From: an uncultured Lachnospiraceae bacterium
Lineage (GTDB): Bacteria > Bacillota > Clostridia > Lachnospirales > Lachnospiraceae
Reading direction: 5' to 3'
Assembly (NCBI GenBank): GCA_910584915.1
Contig: CAJUDM010000035.1
Span: 1-39,303, forward strand
DNA: 39,303 nucleotides
Made by a program: the position numbers and the translations under genes. Positions 1 to 7,614 of this stretch are shown piece by piece. The notes beneath the pieces were generated by a model. That model made no database searches. It was not told the DNA's origin and saw only the letters and a list, made by a program, of their open reading frames with translations. Position 1 is the stretch's first letter, and each line of letters begins with the position of its first letter.

Positions 1-156
1 CGCGTCTGTAAATCGTTTTGTGCGCCGTTCGGAGGCTCGCTGTTTCCAGTTCCGCAGTAACCCTCCCAGTACACCCTTGCCTAAAACAGATTTCCAGACG
101 CTTATGCGTCTGTAAATCGTTTTGTGCACTGTACGGATTACTGCTGTTTCCAGTTA
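1..156 (-). repeat. Hairpin repeat units R1 (cut by window edge) and R2
   Basis: Two units of the roughly 110-bp hairpin repeat that recurs at 1575-2009 and 2430-2555. R1 is only a right half (1-44). R2 (about 45-156) is complete and folds as nested arms: outer GCAGTAACC (54-62) with GGATTACTGC (135-144), middle CAGTACAC with GTGCACTG, inner AAAACAGATTT with AAATCGTTTT, and a central perfect hairpin CAGACGC-TTAT-GCGTCTG. Units are separated by TTTCCAGTTCCG. In transcription direction (minus) they lie directly downstream of the isomerase gene. There is no coding sense here. Confidence 0.85.
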
Positions 157-166
157 CACTATTTGG

Positions 167-1567
167 TCACTCGCCGCGCAGGTACGCCTTCACATCCTCC
201 TCGATCGGGTCATACAGGTCGGGCTTCACGCCGATATATTTGCACGCCTCATACAGTACAGGCACTACGTCCTTGTGAATGCCCACGCAGTGGTGGATGT
301 ACGGTCCTTCCACAACCTTTGCCTCCAGACGTTTAATATTCTCCACTTCCACCCAGAGGTATGTGCCCATGCCCTTCGGTCCTTCCACGCCCTTCGCGTT
401 TCCGAGAAGCAGGGAATACTCACCGTCGTCGCCATCGAAGCGTGCCAGCGTCACAAGGCCGTGCTTCGCCTCCGCAGTGATGGCTCCCGGATGGTCGAAT
501 GCCAGCGGATAGGTGATCTGAGGCTTCTCCTTCGCACAGGAGATCGGCCACGGCCCGCAGTGCTGCAGCAGTTCGCCGTTGGGGATGTCGGGGTGGCGTA
601 TCGTCCAGTCCGCGAAGAAGCTTCTTGTGCCGTCAAGCGTCGCAGCTTCCACCATCAGCGCGGTGATTGCGCCATGGATATCCGTCTCGCAGACTACCGG
701 AATGCCTTCTTCATTTAGCAGGGCGTTCGCCGCGCAGGGCATGATGCCGATCTCGCTCTGCAGCTGATTCCAGCACTGGATTGCCGCCGCCTGACAGCCG
801 TACTTTTTGATCAGGTTGCTCATCGCCACCTTCAGCGCCGCCACATTCTCCAGTTCCTCATCCTTTACTTTGATCTCCATGTTCTCACGGCAGTAAGCCA
901 CTACCTTTGCCACTTCCGTTCCTTCCGCTTTCGCTTTCTTCATCTCGTCCGTCAGCTCCGGCATCGGGATGGGCGCCAGCTGAATGTTGAATTTCTCGAG
1001 CAGTTCACCCTCATTGCACATCGTGGACCAGAATTCAAAAGGCCTCGTGGATATCTGCAGAATACGGATATTCCGGAAGGTCTTTACCACATTGCATACC
1101 GCCATAAAGTCTTTTAATCCCCGCTCAAAAACAGGATCATCCACGCGGCAGTTTGTCATATAGGTAAAAGGAACGCGGAACCTCCGGAGCACCTTGCCTG
1201 TAGCAAAAAGCCCGCACTGGGTATCGCGCAGGCGCACGCCGTCGGGTTCCGGTCTCTCATCGAGGGGTCCCCACAGGAGCACCGGCACGCCCAGTTCCTT
1301 TGCCAGCCTTGCGCACTCAAACTCCGTGCCGAAGTTCGCGTGGGGCAGGAACAGGCCGTCTACCTTTTCCGCCCTGAATTTTTCAGCGATCTTTATCCTG
1401 TCGTTGTCATCGTAGAGCAGCCCTTCGGAATTGATATCTGTGATATCCACAAAGTCAATGCCCAGCTCCTTCAGTTTATCAGCAATAATCCCTCTGTACT
1501 TGATAGCATCCGGCGCGCTGAAGATGCTTCTCCGCGTCGGCGCGTAACCTAATTTGATATGTGCCAT
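167..1567 (-). CDS. L-fucose/L-arabinose isomerase-family protein
   Basis: A 466-aa cytoplasmic protein resembling the L-fucose/L-arabinose isomerase superfamily, which interconverts aldoses and ketoses with a divalent metal. Family-type features are the N-terminal Rossmann-like part (residues 1-170) and a C-terminal metal region with CETDIHG (residues 293-299), FFADWT (317-322, Asp320) and YIHHC (423-427). Glu294, Asp320 and His426 are my best guesses for the Mn ligands; the alignment is by eye. The length is shorter than E. coli FucI (about 590 aa), as in many uncharacterised members. The start ATG follows GGAGG at good spacing. It is the last complete gene of the ribose-type transport operon and follows an RbsD/FucU-like gene, so it probably isomerises the imported sugar. 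The actual sugar (fucose, arabinose, ribose-like or modified) cannot be told from sequence. Confidence 0.85.
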   Translation of the reverse strand: MAHIKLGYAPTRRSIFSAPDAIKYRGIIADKLKELGIDFVDITDINSEGLLYDDNDRIKIAEKFRAEKVDGLFLPHANFGTEFECARLAKELGVPVLLWGPLDERPEPDGVRLRDTQCGLFATGKVLRRFRVPFTYMTNCRVDDPVFERGLKDFMAVCNVVKTFRNIRILQISTRPFEFWSTMCNEGELLEKFNIQLAPIPMPELTDEMKKAKAEGTEVAKVVAYCRENMEIKVKDEELENVAALKVAMSNLIKKYGCQAAAIQCWNQLQSEIGIMPCAANALLNEEGIPVVCETDIHGAITALMVEAATLDGTRSFFADWTIRHPDIPNGELLQHCGPWPISCAKEKPQITYPLAFDHPGAITAEAKHGLVTLARFDGDDGEYSLLLGNAKGVEGPKGMGTYLWVEVENIKRLEAKVVEGPYIHHCVGIHKDVVPVLYEACKYIGVKPDLYDPIEEDVKAYLRGE

Positions 1568-1574
1568 TCTTTAA

Positions 1575-2009
1575 CCTCCATTCCAGTTCCGTGAGTCTCC
1601 TCCCAGTACACTTTTGCGGAGGACGATTTCCAGCCGCTTTGCGTCTGTAAATCGTCCTGTGCACTGTCCGGAGACTCACTGTTTCCAGTTCCGCATCTGC
1701 ACTCCTGGCGCACTTTTGCGGAGGACTGATTTCCAGCTGCTCTCGCATCTGCAAATCGTCCTGTGCGCCTTCCGGGCAGATGCTGTTTTCCAGTTTTATT
1801 CCAGTTCCGCGAGTCTCCTCCCAGCACACTATTTGCGGAGGACTGATTTCCAGCCGCTTTGCGTCTGTAAACCGTCCTGTGCGCTGTCCGGAGACTCACT
1901 GTTTCCAGTTCCGCATCTGCACTCCTGGCGCACTTTTGCGGAGGACTGATTTCCAGCTGCTCTCGCATCTGCAAATCGTCCTGTGCGCCTTCCGGGCAGA
2001 TGCTGTTTT
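1575..2009 (-). repeat. Tandem array of four hairpin repeat units (R3-R6)
   Basis: Four head-to-tail units of about 110 bp fill the whole gap between the isomerase start and the stop codon of the rbsD-like gene. R3 (about 1580-1690) has outer arms GTGAGTCTCC/GGAGACTCAC. R4 (about 1690-1797) has GCATCTGC/GCAGATGC. R5 (about 1799-1905) has GAGTCTCC/GGAGACTC. R6 (about 1909-2009) again has GCATCTGC/GCAGATGC and looks identical to R4 over about 100 bp. Inner arms are AGGACGATTT or AGGACTGATTT against AAATCGTCCT. The order A-B-A'-B' implies duplication of a two-unit block. The distal edge reads GGAACTGGAATGGAGG on the minus strand, so it runs into the ribosome site of the isomerase gene. Open frames that cross the array follow the repeat and are not genes. 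Confidence 0.9.
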
Positions 2010-2411
2010 CTATGCGGGGAACGCAACGCCCGCTCTTAAAATGATATTGGGGTACGGTGTAAACTCGCCGGTTCTCACCGCAAATCTGCATTCTGCGGAC
2101 ATCTTTTTTAATTCCACATGGGGAATCTTCTTCTCCTCCGCTTCCGGCAGCTTCTCATGGATATACTTGAGCAATTCAGGATTTTTCGCATCGATCTCCT
2201 CCGCGATCGTGTACCCCTCGATCTCCGTCTCCGCCAGGATCGCATCCATCGTCTGCCTAAACGTGGGCACGCCGCCGCAGAGTACAAGGTCTACGATCGG
2301 GACACCTTTGGGGATCGGCATACCGGCATCCCCCACCATAAACGTGTCCTTATGCCCCAGCGCCGCGATCAGCCCGATCAGCTGCGCATTTAAAATTCCG
2401 GTCTTCTTCAT
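2010..2411 (-). CDS. rbsD: RbsD/FucU-family sugar mutarotase (D-ribose pyranase-like)
   Basis: A 133-aa protein of the RbsD/FucU family, which interconverts pyranose and other anomeric forms of sugars such as ribose or fucose after uptake. Visible features are the N-terminal MKKTGILNAQL, the conserved LGHKDTFMVGDAGMPIP block with the catalytic-type His20, and a C-terminal FAVRTGEFTPYPNIIL segment typical of RbsD. I chose the ATG at 2411 because it follows GGAGAAGAGAG; a longer frame to 2465 runs back through a hairpin repeat. It sits between the ABC permease and the isomerase genes. Whether it acts on ribose or fucose is open, because the enzyme next to it is fucose-isomerase-like. The stop codon abuts repeat R6. 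Confidence 0.88.
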   Translation of the reverse strand: MKKTGILNAQLIGLIAALGHKDTFMVGDAGMPIPKGVPIVDLVLCGGVPTFRQTMDAILAETEIEGYTIAEEIDAKNPELLKYIHEKLPEAEEKKIPHVELKKMSAECRFAVRTGEFTPYPNIILRAGVAFPA

Positions 2412-2429
2412 CTCTCTTCTCCATTCCAG

Positions 2430-2555
2430 TTCTATTCCAGTTCCGCAGAAACCCTTCCAGCACACTTTACCCTAAAACAATTTCCAGCCGCTTTGCGTCT
2501 GTAAACCGTTTTGTGCGCTGTGCAGCTTCCTGCTGTTCTCCAGTTCCGCTCTCCA
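2430..2555 (-). repeat. Hairpin repeat unit R7
   Basis: A single unit between the permease and the rbsD-like gene. Arms are outer GCAGAAACCC with a partly complementary AGCTTCCTGC, middle CAGCACAC/GTGCGCTG, and inner AAAACAATTT/AAACCGTTTT, which uses a G-U pair. The central hairpin is CAGCCGC-TTT-GCGTCTG. The unit is bounded by CCAGTTCCG on both sides. On the minus strand the rbsD-side edge again runs into the ribosome site (AACTGGAATGGAG then ATG). Confidence 0.82.
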
Positions 2556-2559
2556 TAAT

Positions 2560-3603
2560 TTATTTGCTCTCGTTGCGCGCCTGCAGCGCCATCTTTGCCT
2601 GCAGATTCCTCTGTGTCTGGTCAATTACGACTGCGAGGATGATCACAAGGCCGCGGATGACTTTCTGCCAGAACTCGGATACGCCGCACATCGTCATGCC
2701 GTCGTTGATCACACCGATAACGAATGCGCCGACTACCGTGCCGAGAATCGTTCCGGAACCGCCCGCCATGGATGTGCCGCCCAGAACCGTCGCAGCGATA
2801 GCGTTCATCTCCCAGCCGTCACCGGATGCCGGATGCGCCGCGGAGAGCTGTGCTGTGTTGATCATGCCTACCCATGCCGCACAGAAACCGGAGATCATGT
2901 ACACCAGGATCTTGATCTTATCCGCCTTGATGCCGGAGAGCCTTGCGGACTTTTCGTTGCCGCCCACGCCCAGCACATACCAGCCGAAGGGCATCTTTTT
3001 GAGCAGTACCACTGAAATAACCGCGAGCACCGCAAATACATACACGCCCGCCGGAATACCTGCGATATTGCTGCCAAGCACCTTAAAGCCCGTATTGCCA
3101 AGCCCCTCATGGCCTGCTATATTCGGGAAAGTTGCTCCCCCGGAACGCAGGTTTGCGAAACCGCGGCAGATATACATCGTACCCAACGTGGCGATAAACG
3201 GCGCCACGTTCAGTTTCGTGATGATCAGGCCGTTGATCCATCCGATCACCGCCCCAATGATCAACATAAACAGAATGATCATCGGCACGCTGAAGTAAAG
3301 TGTTACGCCCGCAAACTTCAGAGTCAGCCCCTCCTGGATCAGGCCGCCGGCAAGCATGCCGATCAGACCGACTACGGAACCCACCGACAGGTCAATACCG
3401 CCCGTGATGATGACAAAAGTCATGCCAAGCGCCAGGATCCCGTACAACGCCACATGCTTTGCGATCATGGTCATTGTGGACGGGTCCAGAAAGTTATCTT
3501 TTACAACGCTGAAAAATACGACAAGTATGATCAGGACGATAAAGGTACGCCCTTTTAATACGGTCATCAGCATCTGATTGGAATTCATTTTCTTCGTTTT
3601 CAT
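2560..3603 (-). CDS. rbsC: Ribose-type ABC transporter permease (RbsC-like)
   Basis: A 347-aa hydrophobic inner-membrane protein of the RbsC/XylH/AraH permease family. It has 8-10 predicted membrane segments and the family signature GMTFVIITGGIDLSVGS early in the protein, plus ATVLGGTSMAGGSGTILGT toward the C-terminus. It forms the transmembrane channel of a sugar importer with the ATPase encoded directly upstream. The ATG at 3603 is preferred because AGGG lies six bases upstream; an ATG at 3615 overlaps that ribosome site. The N-terminal tail is basic (KTKK). The gene is followed by hairpin repeat R7 before the rbsD-like gene. Confidence 0.93.
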   Translation of the reverse strand: MKTKKMNSNQMLMTVLKGRTFIVLIILVVFFSVVKDNFLDPSTMTMIAKHVALYGILALGMTFVIITGGIDLSVGSVVGLIGMLAGGLIQEGLTLKFAGVTLYFSVPMIILFMLIIGAVIGWINGLIITKLNVAPFIATLGTMYICRGFANLRSGGATFPNIAGHEGLGNTGFKVLGSNIAGIPAGVYVFAVLAVISVVLLKKMPFGWYVLGVGGNEKSARLSGIKADKIKILVYMISGFCAAWVGMINTAQLSAAHPASGDGWEMNAIAATVLGGTSMAGGSGTILGTVVGAFVIGVINDGMTMCGVSEFWQKVIRGLVIILAVVIDQTQRNLQAKMALQARNESK

Positions 3604-3689
3604 AATTGCCCTCATTTCTACACAATCTTTTGCGTATACGCAAATTGCAGATTGAAAATTTTAATTTTCAATCTTTGCTCCTTTCCATC

Positions 3690-5228
3690 TTACGCATGTG
3701 CGCCGGTGCCGAGTCCGGCGTAGGATGCCCGTACCAACGCATCCTCGGTTATCTCATGTTCCTGCAGTTCGCCTGTGCATTTGCCGTTTGACAGAACATA
3801 GATTCTGTCCGCGATCGCCATGATTTCTTTCAGCTCAGACGAGATTACAATAATAGATAAGCCGCGCTCTGCATAATCATGGATAATCTCAAATACTTCC
3901 GTTTTCGCACCGATATCAATACCTCTGGATGGCTCATCCAGAAGAAGCACCGTGGGATCGGTCAGGATACCCTTTCCTATTACCACTTTCTGCTGGTTGC
4001 CGCCCGACAGGGAAAGGATCGGGAGTTTCTTATCTGCCACTTTAATATGTATATCCTGGATCTGTTCATCGACCGCCTTTTCCTCTTCCTTATTGTTCAG
4101 GAAGATTCCCTTCACATACTTCTTCATGGAGGCGATGGACGTATTTTTGCAGATATCCAGCGTCTGGATCAGCCCCTGTCTCTGCCGGTCCTCCGGCACG
4201 AGGGCAAACCCGTTTTGGATCTGATCAGAAATGCTCCTGATCTTGAGCGGTTTCCCCTGGTAGATCACCTCCCCTTTGTGTTCGGGGCGCATACCCATCA
4301 GACACTCAAACAGTTCGCTCCGCCCCGCGCCGAGCAGCCCGTAGATCCCTAAGATCTCTCCCTTTTTCAGGTGCATGTTCACATGCTCCAAAAGATATCC
4401 GCCGCCCTTTTTCTGCAGCGTCAGATCTCTGATCTCCAGTATCTTTTCCGCCTTATTCAGGTCGATGCTTCTTTCAAATCTGTGGTACTGGGTATTCTTT
4501 CCCACCATATTTTCAACGATCCAGCTCAGCTCGATATCCTTGACATCCGCGTCCGCCACATATTTTCCGTCCCGCAGGATCGTCACATGGTCGCCGATCT
4601 CCATGATCTCCTCCAGGCGATGTGAAATATACACGATGGAGATACCGTCCGCAAGGAGTTCACGCATGATCTTGAACAGTACGCTCACCTCCGCCGCCGA
4701 CAGCGAAGATGTGGGCTCATCCATGATCAGCACTTTCAGGTCATCCTGAATAAGATTTCTCGCGATCTCCACCATCTGCTGCTGTCCCACTCTCAGATCC
4801 CCGACCAGAGTCTCCGGCGGTATCTCATGTTCCAGGCGTTCCAGTATCTTTTTTGCCCCGTCCATATGGGCCTTGTCATCCAGAAACAACCCTTTTTTGT
4901 GTTCGTGGTTCATGAAGATATTCTGATATACGGTCATATTCGGAAACAGGCTCAGTTCCTGATGGATGATACCGATCCCCTTTTCCCGCGCTGCAGTTGT
5001 GTCCTTGAAATATACTTCCTCCCCGCCCATATACATCTTGCCGCTTGAAGGCTGTTCGATGCCCGCGATCATTTTCATCAGCGTGGATTTGCCTGCGCCG
5101 TTTTCACCGATCAGCACATTGACCTTTCCTTTCAGCAGATCAAAGGAAACGCCGTCCAACGCCTTTGTTCCGGGATATATTTTATCTATCTTTTCACAGT
5201 GGAGAACAACATTTGGGTTATCAAACAT
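3690..5228 (-). CDS. rbsA: Ribose-type sugar ABC transporter ATPase (RbsA/MglA-like)
   Basis: A 512-aa cytoplasmic ATPase with two fused ABC domains, the usual size for RbsA/MglA/XylG. The N-terminal domain has Walker A GENGAGKST (41-49) and Walker B VLIMDEPTSSLS. The C-terminal domain has the degenerate Walker A GLLGAGRSE that is normal in this family, a signature LSGGNQQKV and Walker B VLLLDEPSRGID. It powers uptake through the permease encoded 86 bp downstream. The start follows AAGGAGGAGC. The gap to the permease (3604-3689) has no recognised element. Confidence 0.95.
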   Translation of the reverse strand: MFDNPNVVLHCEKIDKIYPGTKALDGVSFDLLKGKVNVLIGENGAGKSTLMKMIAGIEQPSSGKMYMGGEEVYFKDTTAAREKGIGIIHQELSLFPNMTVYQNIFMNHEHKKGLFLDDKAHMDGAKKILERLEHEIPPETLVGDLRVGQQQMVEIARNLIQDDLKVLIMDEPTSSLSAAEVSVLFKIMRELLADGISIVYISHRLEEIMEIGDHVTILRDGKYVADADVKDIELSWIVENMVGKNTQYHRFERSIDLNKAEKILEIRDLTLQKKGGGYLLEHVNMHLKKGEILGIYGLLGAGRSELFECLMGMRPEHKGEVIYQGKPLKIRSISDQIQNGFALVPEDRQRQGLIQTLDICKNTSIASMKKYVKGIFLNNKEEEKAVDEQIQDIHIKVADKKLPILSLSGGNQQKVVIGKGILTDPTVLLLDEPSRGIDIGAKTEVFEIIHDYAERGLSIIVISSELKEIMAIADRIYVLSNGKCTGELQEHEITEDALVRASYAGLGTGAHA

Positions 5229-5242
5229 AATGCTCCTCCTTT

Positions 5243-5821
5243 TTATTCAATCGTCATCGCGACAGGTGTGATCACAACCTTCCCTGCACTCTCAGCCGCC
5301 GCTCCGGTAAAGGTGACCGCCTTTCCCGCCACGCTCTCGTCAAGCCCCAGAGGAGCCACCACCTGTGCGTCGGCCTCCGCATTGAGTGCCTTCGCATAAT
5401 GAGACCACTCCGTCTGATTGGTAAAATCCTGAAATACTTTTAATGTCTGCGTATCCCTGAGAGCTGTACCGGAATACACACCGCCCGCCTGTATCTGTAC
5501 TTCCCCGTCGTACCCATCTATCTCCACGAGCAGATAATACTTGGGAGTATCCGTATTAAATTCCACGATCTTTGCTGTACCCGACACCGCCGTGCCACTC
5601 CCTGCGCCCGCGCCGAGTGCCTGCGAAGCGTCCGTGGCATTTGCTGTCAGTTCTTCCACCACCGCTGTCCAGTCATTGCTGGATTCCGCGCTGGAATCAA
5701 ATTCCTGCTCTCCTGTAAAGGAACTTTCCTGTCCGATCGGCACCACCGTAACGATGCCGCAGGCCGTCACGCTCATCGCCATGACCACCGCTGTCATGAT
5801 AAGAATCAGTTTTTTCTTCAT
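5243..5821 (-). CDS. DUF2291-family lipoprotein of sugar ABC transporter operon
   Basis: A 192-aa predicted lipoprotein. Residues 1-20 form a signal peptide that ends in the lipobox SVTAC, with Cys21 as the lipid anchor. The mature part carries DUF2291 hallmarks: a VEIDGYDGEVQIQAGGV strand region, YSGTALRDTQTLKVFQDFTNQTEW (written here as the pieces SGTALRD and DFTNQTEW), and a following Ala-rich stretch. DUF2291 proteins are repeatedly found beside ribose- or erythritol-type ABC transporters but have no proven activity; an accessory role at the outer membrane face is inferred from context. AGGAGAAGGAAT precedes the start. It lies between the binding-protein and ATPase genes, after a terminator-like hairpin, so it may be expressed at lower level than the binding protein. 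Confidence 0.82.
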   Translation of the reverse strand: MKKKLILIMTAVVMAMSVTACGIVTVVPIGQESSFTGEQEFDSSAESSNDWTAVVEELTANATDASQALGAGAGSGTAVSGTAKIVEFNTDTPKYYLLVEIDGYDGEVQIQAGGVYSGTALRDTQTLKVFQDFTNQTEWSHYAKALNAEADAQVVAPLGLDESVAGKAVTFTGAAAESAGKVVITPVAMTIE

Positions 5822-5844
5822 ATTCCTTCTCCTGTTATCCCGTT

Positions 5845-5880
5845 TTAGAAAAAGGGACGACCTGCTTCGTGCCGTCCCTT
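5845..5880 (-). terminator. Terminator-like hairpin after the binding-protein gene (likely partial)
   Basis: On the minus strand AAGGGACG (5873-5880) pairs with CGTCCCTT (5852-5859) around a 13-nt loop and is followed by TTTTTCT. It lies inside the operon, before the DUF2291 gene. Partial termination here would give more binding protein than transporter, a common arrangement in ABC import operons. Confidence 0.65.
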
Positions 5881-5900
5881 CTTCTGCTCTTAACCCGCTT

Positions 5901-6088
5901 CGTGAAACTTCTCTAACTCCGTTCGAGAAGCAGCGCTCGCTTCGCTCCGTGAAACTTCTCTAACTTCGTTCGAGAAGTAGCGCTCGCTTCGCTCCGTGAA
6001 ACTTCTCTAACTTCGTTCGAGAAGTAGCGCTCGCTTCGCTCCGTGAAACTTCTCTAACTCCGTTCGAGAAGTAGCGCTCGCTTCGCTC
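5901..6088 (-). repeat. 4 x 47-bp tandem hairpin repeat
   Basis: Four direct units of exactly 47 bp start at 5901, 5948, 5995 and 6042 with the motif CGTGAAACTTCTCTAACT. They differ only at a few positions. Each unit contains CTTCTC/GAGAAG arms (7 bp with flanks) and an AGCG/CGCT arm. The last unit abuts the stop codon of the sugar-binding protein gene. This family is unrelated in sequence to the 110-bp units at 1-2555. There are no variable spacers, so it is not a CRISPR. Confidence 0.92.
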
Positions 6089-6091
6089 GCT

Positions 6092-7171
6092 TTACTCTGT
6101 ATATACGAATGCGGATAATTTGTCTACGTTGTCAGCTGTGATCGCTACGCAGGGGATCAGCTGTTTTTCTTCTGCCGGAGCTGTACCCTTTAAGTAAGCG
6201 TCAGCCTGCTCTACAGCCATCTCTGTGATCAGAGCGATCTGCTGAAGCGCCGTTCCGACCATGTTGCCCTCTTTGATGTAGTTTGCTGCGTCATCAGAGC
6301 CGTCAACACCGATGATCTTGATATCGTCACGGCCTGCATCGATACATGCCTGAACAGCGCCGCATGCCATTGTGTCGTTGCCGCAGATGATGCCTGTAAT
6401 CTCAGGATTGGACTGCAGGATTGCCTCCGCCTTTTCATAGCCCTGTGTCTGATCCCAGTTAGCAGACTGCTGTGCCACCATCTCCATATCGGGATACTCA
6501 TCGATTACAGAGTGGAAATTCTCGGAACGAACCTGGCAGTTTGTATCGGATTCCAGTCCGAGCAGTTCCGCGTACTTTCCTTCATAACCCATAGCCTCAA
6601 CCCATGCTTCTGCGATCGCTGCCGCACCCTGCGCATTGTCTGCAACAAGCTGTGCAACCGCAAGGCCGGACTGGTTGATCTCACGGTCTACCAGGAATGC
6701 CGGGATCCCTGCGTCATATGCTTTCTGGATCGCCTCGATGGAAGCGTCCGCGCCTGCGTTGTCACAGATGATAGCTGCTGCACCGTCCGCAACCGCCGCC
6801 TCAAACATCTCAAGCTGTGTTGCCGCATCATCGTCATGTGAGAAGCACTTTACTTCATAACCGAGTTCCTCACCCTTCTTTGTCGCAATATCCTGTACCG
6901 TCTTGAAGTAAACGTTGGATGTGGAAGGTGTGATACAGTAAATTATGTTGCTGCCGCCGCCCGGAAGCAGTTCGCCGGATGCCTCCGCAGGTGCTTCCTC
7001 CTCCGCAGGTGCCGCTTCTTCCGCGGGAGCTTCCTCTTCTGCAGGCGCCTCCTCTGCCGGAGCCTCGGTCTCTGCCGGAGCTGCAGTCTCATCCGCCGCG
7101 CTGCCACAGCCCGCAAGAGTTGCAGCAACCATTGCCATGCCAAGTAACATTGCTAAAACTTTCTTCTTCAT
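6092..7171 (-). CDS. rbsB: Sugar-binding lipoprotein of ribose-type ABC transporter (RbsB-like)
   Basis: A 359-aa solute-binding lipoprotein. The signal peptide ends at the lipobox LAGC with Cys22. Residues about 28-65 are a low-complexity Glu/Ala/Pro linker built of APAEE-type repeats. The remainder is a periplasmic-binding-protein-like I domain with NVYFKTVQDIA, VDREINQSG, GIICGNDTMACGA and IIGVDGSDDAA, all typical of RbsB/ALSB-like proteins. It captures the sugar outside the cell and hands it to the permease. It is first in the operon, with AAGGAGG upstream. The long charged linker probably spans the Gram-positive wall zone. The ligand is unknown. Confidence 0.92.
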   Translation of the reverse strand: MKKKVLAMLLGMAMVAATLAGCGSAADETAAPAETEAPAEEAPAEEEAPAEEAAPAEEEAPAEASGELLPGGGSNIIYCITPSTSNVYFKTVQDIATKKGEELGYEVKCFSHDDDAATQLEMFEAAVADGAAAIICDNAGADASIEAIQKAYDAGIPAFLVDREINQSGLAVAQLVADNAQGAAAIAEAWVEAMGYEGKYAELLGLESDTNCQVRSENFHSVIDEYPDMEMVAQQSANWDQTQGYEKAEAILQSNPEITGIICGNDTMACGAVQACIDAGRDDIKIIGVDGSDDAANYIKEGNMVGTALQQIALITEMAVEQADAYLKGTAPAEEKQLIPCVAITADNVDKLSAFVYTE

Positions 7172-7235
7172 AATGCCTTATATCCTCCTTATGAGATTAT
7201 TTTTGCAGCTTTGCAACTGCTTGTTTACAAAAAAT

Positions 7236-7263
7236 ATTATAAATATTTATATAAAATTTTCAA
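7236..7263 (-). promoter_or_regulatory. Predicted sigma-A promoter of the sugar operon
   Basis: On the minus strand a TTGAAA -35 box (7258-7263) and a TATAAT -10 box (7236-7241) are separated by 16 bp, about 65 bp upstream of the binding-protein start. The region is AT-rich, so chance matches are possible, but the boxes are close to consensus and correctly placed. Confidence 0.6.
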
Positions 7264-7422
7264 TAGATTTTAATCAAAAAAATAAATTTTGTCGTTTTTA
7301 ACATTTTCATCCATCATTTTTTATATATAATGTACAATAAAATAGACCTTTTTATTTTATATAATTCTTTCTCCCCTGTTTTGATATAAATATTTATGTC
7401 AATTTTTATATAAATATTTATA
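7238..7422. promoter_or_regulatory. Three TATAAATATTTATA palindromes, candidate operators
   Basis: The 14-bp perfect palindrome TATAAATATTTATA occurs at 7238-7251 and 7409-7422, and with one final-base change at 7385-7398. The middle copy extends to a 22-bp palindrome with TTGA/TCAA ends (7381-7402). The first copy overlaps the predicted -10 box and spacer of the sugar operon. Centre-to-centre distances are 147 bp (about 14 helical turns) and 24 bp. This layout fits repressor binding with looping, but the surrounding sequence is very AT-rich and no regulator gene is adjacent. Confidence 0.5.
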
Positions 7423-7449
7423 TCCCTTTTTACATTCGATACATTGCCG

Positions 7450-7614
7450 GCCGGTTTCAAACCCTATATTCAGTTTCTGTCTGTCGGATTGAGAGTTTGC
7501 TAACAGTTTCCCTCAGATTCCACCTCGCGATGGACACCGTCACTGTCCAACCATACGCTTTCCAGGCCCGGGCGCGCTCACGGCCTTCATCTGTCAGAGT
7601 ACCTCATGGCGCAC
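7450..7614 (-). mobile_element. Truncated group II intron, 5' (domain I) remnant
   Basis: Read on the minus strand from 7614, the segment begins GTGCGCC, matching the GUGYG 5' consensus of group II introns. It continues with domain-I-like blocks such as GACGGTGTCCATCGCGAGG, TGGAATCTGAGGGAA and GACAGACAGAAACTGAATAT, which I recognise as resembling clostridial group II intron RNA. Similarity fades near 7450, into AT-rich promoter DNA; no reverse transcriptase or 3' domains are present. The 5' end lies exactly after the T-rich end of an intrinsic terminator, a favoured insertion site of some bacterial group II introns. The identification rests on memory of the family, not on a search. Confidence 0.6.

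Noticed and set aside
1575..2009. CRISPR-like array
   Set aside because: Units of about 110 bp follow directly, without unique spacers, and no cas genes are near; arms are self-complementary.
1479..2091. Long minus-strand open frames that run through the hairpin repeats (116 and 180 aa)
   Set aside because: The peptides simply repeat with the DNA unit, have no ribosome site and overlap the isomerase start and the rbsD-like gene in another frame.
5901..6088. CRISPR or coding repeat
   Set aside because: Near-identical 47-bp units without spacers; no frame with a ribosome site.
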